NCBI GenBank assembly: GCA_036924085.1
Contig: JAVGWX010000004.1
Location: 10,287,416-10,351,415, forward strand
Direction: 5' to 3'
Source of the DNA: Ariolimax columbianus
Taxonomy: Eukaryota; Mollusca; Gastropoda; Stylommatophora; Arionidae
Length of the DNA: 64,000 nucleotides
Part shown: positions 58,052-64,000 of the stretch, one piece after another
Numbering within the stretch: the stretch's first letter is position 1
Layout of the letters: the number at the start of each line of letters is the position of its first letter
The notes under the pieces: model-generated
What the model was told of the DNA's origin: nothing
The model's database searches: none
Seen by the model: the letters and a program-made list of their open reading frames with translations, nothing else
Program-made: the position numbers and the translations under genes

Positions 58052-58248
58052 TCTCACCTGTATGTGTGTGTTGTGGTCACTGTGTGTCCATACACCCAAA
58101 TAGTATTAGCAAGCAGAAGGAACTGTCCCGCAGTACTGTCTGAAGAAGTATTTCACTGTAGCACTCACAGAGCTAAGGTGGTACAAGTGAATAGCCTGGA
58201 AGAAAATGAGAAATTGTTTGCTCCAATCACCAATAAGACATTTTGTAT

Positions 58249-58607
58249 TTCTTCTTCTTCTGCGTTCGTTCTCAATCTCCCGCTACCAAACCCTGAAAGG
58301 GCTTTAGTAGCAGAATGTAGTCCAGAGAACGGAATGCGTTGTGTCGTAGTTTACAGCTTGATTGTGATATTTGCACCTCTCGGTCCAACACATCCAACTT
58401 CAGCAAGCATTTTTTGAGTACCGGGTTAGCATTCCCTCTTCGATCCCTTCTCCTTAGCCAGTCTGGCCTGCTGCAGCCTGTTATCCAGGATCACCGTGTT
58501 GAGGTGTAGAAGGTTCTTGGCAGGTCTGGTTCGCAGGCCCTGACGCTAGCAGTCAGCTATGGGTCACTGACCACTGCAGCTCATGCGCTGCTCAGCGTAT
58601 TGATCCC
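58249..58607 (-). mobile_element. SINE-B, full length, TSD-flanked
   Basis: Bounded by a perfect 11-bp TSD, acattttgtat, at 58238-58248 and 58608-58618, so the element is 359 bp. The minus strand starts gggatcaatacgctgagcag, then the head agctgactgctagcgtcagg, the block gtgatcctggataacaggct, the core gctgaagttggatgtgttgg, the block ccctttcagggtttggtagc, and a 3' tail agaagaagaag. This copy defines the family ends. No convincing A and B boxes are visible in its head, so its promoter type is uncertain. Confidence 0.95.
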
Positions 58608-58618
58608 ACATTTTGTAT

Positions 58619-58956
58619 ATGATTTGAACAAATACCATTATAATACATATTAAAGGTGAATCTTATCATCATGTAGCATGTCCTTTGTAGAATGTCGCTC
58701 TCATAACAGCCAGTCGATATGAATCTCGGTCTGCAGCGAATCTAATGATCTGATTACTGGTGTGTGAGTGCCCTAGGTTATTTATGTCAGTTCCGGTGCA
58801 GTCAGGTAATCTTGAAATGATCTACAATTAGGGGACCAAAGAACAACATAAAGAGGAAGTTAGAGCAATTTACTAACTGGGTGGAAATATGGAAATCCCA
58901 AACTAGAAATATGTAGTAAGCGACAATCGTTGCCAAAGCCTTCATGTTGATCGATG
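58619..58956. other. unassigned DNA
   Basis: No feature recognised. Confidence 0.4.
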
Positions 58957-58968
58957 AGGATTGGTGAT

Positions 58969-59226
58969 TTTAAAAAAAATGTTTTGCATTCGCCTTATTT
59001 CTCTAATCTCCATGGCGGGGTGTGCGTTTCACTGTGATTTTTATTTTGCGTCTGTCGACCAAGTGTATCCGATTTCAGCATGCATTTTATGTAAGGGTCT
59101 GCTTCCTCCTGCATTTTCTAAAGATTTGCTTCCCCGGGGTAACAGCCGGTGCTGTGATGGGGATCAAACCCAGCACCTTCGGATTGTGAGCCGTGCCACT
59201 TAACCACTAGCCTGAGCTGTCCCAAT
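58969..59226 (-). mobile_element. tRNA-derived SINE, TSD-flanked
   Basis: Minus strand: agctcaggctagtggttaag (A box), gtgctgggtttgatccccat (B box), a body with ggtgctgggtt...ccccggggaagc, the shared core atgctgaaatcggatacact, and an A-rich tail. Flanks aggattggtgat (58957-58968) and aggattgatgat (59227-59238) form a 12-bp TSD with one mismatch. Same family as 47147-47396. Confidence 0.93.
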
Positions 59227-59464
59227 AGGATTGATGATGATGAGGCAGTTAACTAAGATAACTAAAACATCACTCATTTTTATCTATTTAATATTCCGAC
59301 TTCCTCTATTATCATAAGGTCACCTCATTCAATCTGAAGAAGAGTATCACTGGTAGGTCAAAGTCTAAGATAATCTCATCATGTTTATGAGAGAAATAGT
59401 AATGGTTATTTGAGAGTGAATATTATATAGGAATAACACACGCTCAATCATTACAGTCATTCAG

Positions 59465-60300
59465 TACAATGTCACCAGGACTAAACCAAATACATGGTCA
59501 CCTAGAATAGGCCAAAGACAATGTCACATAGAATAGGCCAAAGACAATGTCACCTGAAATAGGCCCAGAATATGGGCACCTGGACTAGGCTCAATACAAT
59601 GTCACCTGAAATAGGCCCAGAATATGGGCACCTGGACTAGGCCCAATACAATGTCACCTGGACTAGGCTTAATACAATGTCACCTGAAATAGGCCCAGAA
59701 TATTGGCACCTGGACTAGGCTCAATACAATGTCACCTGAAATAGGCCCAGAATATGGGCACCTGGACTAGGCTCAATACAATGTCACCTGAAATAGGCCC
59801 AGAATATGGGCACCTGGACTAGGCTCAATACAATGTCACATGAAATAGGCCCAGAATATGGGCACCTGGACTAGGCTCAATACAATGTCACCTGAAATAG
59901 GCCCAGAATATGGGCACCTGGACTAGGCCCAATACATGGTCACCTGAAATAGGCCCCATACAATGTCACTAGGTCCAGAAGGCAAAGATACAAATGAACT
60001 CAAGAATGGTACAGATTAGATATTAGGAAATATGTTTTTAGTCAGAGAGTGGTGAATGCTTGGAATGCATTGCCACATCAAGTAGTGGAGACAGAGACAA
60101 TTAATGCATTTAAGAATAGATTGGATATACATAGCTTTTAGAGAAAGGAAATTTTAAAGAAACTGGTTGTTTACCTACTCTGCAGAGTCTTCTAGACCAG
60201 TATAAAAACGTTAAATTAAGTTAAGGTCCAGAACATGGTCACCTGAACTAGGTCCAGAACATTGTCCCCTGGACTAGGTCCAAGACAATGTCACATGGAA
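59465..60300. repeat. about 50-bp minisatellite interrupted by CR1
   Basis: Units contain aatacaatgtcacctgaaat then aggcccagaatatgggcacc and tggactaggctc. The homogeneous left part (59540-59960) is separated by a CR1 fragment (60006-60225) from decayed units at 60226-60300. Confidence 0.96.
60006..60225 (+). mobile_element. CR1 3'-end fragment inside a minisatellite
   Basis: Encodes RLDIRKYVFSQRVVNAWNA and FKNRLDIHSF with a stop, then the 3' UTR with ctctgcagagtcttctagac, and ends gttaaattaagttaa. This is the extreme 3' end of the CR1 family seen at 8183-12866. Both sides are units of the same minisatellite, so the insertion hit an existing array. Confidence 0.95.
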
Positions 60301-60945
60301 TAGGCCTACATTTTGTCTAGTTACTGTAATCTTGTCACTGGTAAAGTCACTCTAGTCATTGTCCATACATTTTGTCTAGTTACTGTAATCTTGTCACTGG
60401 TAAAGCCACTCTAGTCATTTTCCATACATTTTGTCTAGTTACTGTAATCTTGTCACTGGTAAAGTCACCCTAGTCATTGTCCATACATTTTGTCTAGTTA
60501 CTGTAATCTTGTCACTGGTAAAGCCACTCTAGTCATTGTCCATACATTTTGTCTAGTTACTGTTATCTTGTCACTGGTAAAGTCACCCTAGTCACTGTCC
60601 ATACATTTTGTTTAGTTACTGTAATCTTGTCACTGGTAAAGTCACCCTAGTCATTGTCCATACATTTTGTTTAGTTACTGTAATCTTGTCACTGGTAAAG
60701 CCACTCTAGTCATTGTCCATACATTTTGTCTAGTTACTGTTATCTTGTCACTGGTAAAGTCACCCTAGTCACTGTCCATACATTTTGTTTAGTTACTGTA
60801 ATCTTGTCACTGGTAAAGTCACCCTAGTCATTGTCCATACATTTTGTTTAGTTACTGTAATCTTGTCACTGGTAAAGTCACCCTAGTCATTGTCCATACA
60901 TTTTGTCTAGTTACTGTAATACTTGTCACTGGTAAAGCCACCCAC
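60301..60945. repeat. 59-bp minisatellite, about 11 copies
   Basis: Units contain ccatacattttgtctagtta then ctgtaatcttgtcactggta and aagtcaccctagtcatt. Two or three linked variants recur, suggesting block duplication. Confidence 0.97.
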
Positions 60946-61357
60946 CGACAGCATTACCAGTCACTCATTAAATCTATTTGAAAAGACCAGTTACTTCTGG
61001 GGCCTCTGGAGATTCTAGGACAGCTTATTGAAGGGAAAAGAACAGACCCTCTGTCCTCTACTATGCCTGTCGTACAAGGCAACTAAGTAAGGTTAGGCTA
61101 ACAACCTAATCATGTAAAACTGAGTGTCACAGAAACCAGCTCAACAAGAACACACAGGCTCCTGCAATGAACTAACTGTAGTAGTGGCTTCGTGCTTCTA
61201 TTGAACCAAAGAAGGACTTGTAACAAGCCACTTCAGTCGATATGTTAATTATTCAATTTACTTCCGAGTGGTCCGCCAGTGTCTATGTGTACAACAAGGA
61301 CAAGAATATCACTCCTGCCGCACAGAGAGCATGTCATAAGAGGCGACTAACTGTGTG
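60946..61357. other. unassigned DNA
   Basis: No feature recognised. Confidence 0.4.
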
Positions 61358-61600
61358 ACATAGTATAACACCGGCCAGGGTTAGGTGGTTTGTTAAGAGC
61401 AGCATAGATGGCGCCTAACAGGTCTACTTTGCTCTAGTGTTTGAGCCTATTAGAATAGACTTGCACATCGGTTAACCACCCTTCACGGCACCTGTCCCAA
61501 TGCAGTGGAGTAATAAGCTGTTCGAGCCTAGCCCGCTAAGCAGGAAATCCTCCTCCCGGTTACATTCAGCTAACACCAGACCTAGGACATGCACAGGGGC
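61358..61600 (+). repeat. Dispersed repeat E, copy 2
   Basis: Aligns with 43368-43602 (see that entry). Here the right end continues into ordinary sequence (cctaggacatgcacaggg), not into a minisatellite. Confidence 0.85.
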
Positions 61601-61744
61601 ATCAGTCCCTGTAGAACAGGTCGACTAAGACTTCCCTTAGTAAATATTGCATTTTGTGTTCCTAGTAATCCAACTAATCTAAATGCTGCCAGCCCTTTAA
61701 TCCACAGATAGGCACTAATTACTATGCAGTGTGAACATTGTCTG

Positions 61745-62935
61745 TTTATTCAATAGTGCCAGCAAGCACTTGGCTCAATAGAGCTAAGACAATGCCAGCA
61801 AGGCTCAATAGACCTAAGACAATGAGAACAAGGCTCATTAAAATTAAGGCGTTGACAGCAAGCACTTGGCTCTATAGAATTGTGGCAATGCCAGAAAGGC
61901 TCAATAGAACTAAGGCAATGACAGCAAGGACCTATAGAATTGAGACAATGCCAGAAACGCTCAATAGAATTAAGGCAATGACAGCGAGCACTTGGTCCAA
62001 TAGAATTGTGGTAATGCCAGAAAGGCTCAATAGAGCTATGGCAATGACATCAAGGACCTATAGAGCTAAGGCAATGACATCAAGGACCAATAGAGCTACG
62101 GCAATGACATCAAGGACCAATAGAGCTACGGCAATGACATCAAGGACCAACAGCTACGGTAATGACATCAAGGACCAATAGAGCTAAGGCAATGACATCA
62201 AGGACCAATAGAGCTAAGGCAATGACATCAAGGACCAATAGAGCTAAGGCAATGACATCAAGGACCAATAGAGCTAAGGCAATGACATCAAGGACCAATA
62301 GAGCTAAGGCAATGACATCAAGGACCAATAGAGCTACAGCAATGACATCAAGGACCAATAGAGCTATGGCAATGACATCAAGGACCAACAGCTACGGTAA
62401 TGACATCAAGGACCAATAGAGCTACAGCAATGACATCAAGGACCAATAGAGCTAAGGCAATGACATCGACCAATAGAGCTATGGCAATGACATCAAGGAC
62501 CAACAGCTACGGTAATAACATCAAGGACCAATAGAGCTACAGCAATGACATCAAGGACCAATAGAGCTAAGGCAATGACATCGACCAATAGAGCCATGGC
62601 AATGACATCAAGGACCAACAGCTACGGTAATGACATCAAGGACCAATAGAGCTACAGCAATGACATCAAGGACCAATAGAGCTATGGCAATGACATCAAG
62701 GACCAATAGAGCTACATCAATGACATCAAGGACCAATAGAGCTAAGGCAATGACATCAAGGACCAATAGAGCTATGGTAATGACATCAAGGACCAATAGA
62801 GCTATGGTAATGACATCAAGGACCAATAGAGCTAAGGCAATGACATCAAGGACCAATAGAGCTATGGCAATGACATCGACCAATAGAATTACGACAATGC
62901 CAGCAAGCACTTGGCTCAATCCATGTTAACTATGT
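61745..62935. repeat. 30-bp minisatellite, about 40 copies
   Basis: Unit aatgacatcaaggaccaata then gagctaaggc. Copies shortened to gacatcgaccaatagagc or accaacagctacggtaa recur in a fixed order, forming a higher-order block repeated three times (62380-62640). The left end (61745-62030) is decayed. Confidence 0.98.
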
Positions 62936-63010
62936 CGTTAGTCACTCATTTAACTCATTGAAATTTAGCCCAGTGTTTCTTACTCATGTCTTCAGTCAAT
63001 CAAAATCATT

Positions 63011-63244
63011 TCAGCTTTTTGTGGGGCACAGACCTTCAACAAATTTGTGCAAATCGTGTCCTAAGCCAGCAGCTCTGACTTTGCACAAATCTTCCCTATT
63101 TCTATTATGTTTGTCTCCAGATCTCTTCTCTGTGTGAGGTTTGGTCTTGCTCTGCCTCATTTGCCCTGGGGATTCCAGAATAAAAACTGCATTTGTAGTT
63201 TTATCAGCTGTTTCCTTAATGTGCATCCTACCCTCATAATCCAC
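63011..63244 (-). other. small open frame, not recognised
   Basis: A 77-residue minus frame, rich in charged residues (KTKPHTEKRSGDKHNRN) and ending VEGLCPTKS with a stop at 63011. It looks more protein-like than most frames in the window, but there is no clean acceptor, start context or family motif. Confidence 0.2.
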
Positions 63245-63249
63245 TGATT

Positions 63250-63370
63250 TCTGGTTCTATCCAACATCTCCACATTAGTGTATCCAACATCTCCACATTA
63301 GTGTATCCAACATCTCCCTATTAGTGTATCCAACATCTCCCTATTAGTGTATCCAACAGCTCCATATTAG
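63250..63370. repeat. 23-bp minisatellite, 5 copies
   Basis: Copies of gtatccaacatctccctatt plus agt. Confidence 0.95.
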
Positions 63371-63464
63371 ATCTTATTGTTAAAAGCTTATTATAATACG
63401 AGTGAAACACACAAGCAGTTAATGTTTATAAATGTAGTATACCCGACATGCTAGCAAGTTAGCT

Positions 63465-63705
63465 TTTCAGTACAGTTATTAGTACATGTCTGAAGTGCCA
63501 AGGTTGTCAGTCCAGTGATTAGTACATGTCTGAAGTGCCAAGGCTTTCAGTCCAATGATTAGTACATGTTAAAGATGTCAAGGTTGTCAGTCCAGTGATT
63601 AGTACATGTCTGAAGTGCCAAGGTTGTCAGTCCAGTGATTAGTACATGTCTGAAGTGCCAAGTTTTCAGTCCAGTGATTAGTACATGTTAAAGATGTGAA
63701 CATAA
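63465..63705. repeat. about 40-bp minisatellite, 6 copies
   Basis: Copies of cagtccagtgattagtacat then gtctgaagtgccaaggttgt, with two copies carrying ttaaagatgtcaagg. Confidence 0.95.
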
Positions 63706-64000
63706 ATATGAAGTGAATGAGCAGCCCTGAAATGATGAAACAGAAGTTTCAACAAATTAAATAAAATGTATTCTCCAAATTGCTTTGCCCACTCCAGATT
63801 TCAAGATCCTGAAGTACTTTTGTTTGTATATTTACACATGACCATCTTCTTCATATATCACAGAGTAATTTCTTCCATCAAATTAATTATGATAAATCTT
63901 TTAGATATTTTTTCTGCGTTATCTGTGCAAGCATCCCTTTAATCTGAGATTTTCTTTTCTTAGTAAGTACATCCAATTATTAGTTTCATTGAAATGATAT
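63706..64000. other. unassigned DNA to window edge
   Basis: AT-rich, no feature recognised. Confidence 0.4.

Overview
This window looks like nuclear DNA from a lophotrochozoan invertebrate, most likely a mollusc. There are no operons, rRNAs, CRISPR arrays or long uninterrupted host genes. What can be read is CR1-type LINEs with an esterase ORF1, RNase H-carrying LINEs with GAA-type tails, tRNA-derived SINEs, mariner and other TA-targeting DNA transposons, and a very dense set of minisatellites. The phylum is inferred from this element mix, not from a host marker gene.

Layout. 0-8 kb: a GA-rich minisatellite, a decayed LINE reverse transcriptase (minus), a possible solo LTR, SINE fragments and five minisatellites. 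8.2-14.6 kb: an almost complete but dead CR1 element on the minus strand (esterase ORF1, endonuclease, RT). It is split by a younger 5'-truncated CR1 on the plus strand, and its ORF1 carries an 18-bp minisatellite of about 46 copies. 15-17 kb: two mariner remnants. 18.6-23.4 kb: minisatellites, a CR1 3' half, two SINE copies and an RNase H-LINE. 23.7-33.8 kb: minisatellites, a small TSD-flanked LINE insertion and a tRNA-SINE. 34.3-35.7 kb: the best RNase H-LINE copy, with a perfect TSD. 36-45 kb: about 6.5 kb of minisatellites between short single-copy stretches. 45.7-47.6 kb: a fold-back element and a TA-flanked mariner derivative with a SINE inside it. 48-52.5 kb: one minisatellite and mostly unassigned DNA. 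52.5-54.5 kb: a decayed DDE transposase inside 91-bp inverted repeats. 55.5-64 kb: SINE/LINE fragments, more minisatellites and the one credible host-gene piece, a first coding exon on the minus strand at about 57.84-58.05 kb.

No gene network can be described. The signal is in genome structure. Roughly 19 kb of the 64 kb (my sum of the spans listed) is minisatellite, in about 40 arrays with mostly unrelated 15-90 bp units. Several arrays grew inside or at the edge of mobile elements: the hinge of CR1 ORF1, the head of one SINE family (twice independently), and the end of a dispersed 230-bp repeat. Two otherwise different SINE families also share a core of about 45 bp. Long open frames across the arrays are repeat artefacts and are not annotated as genes.
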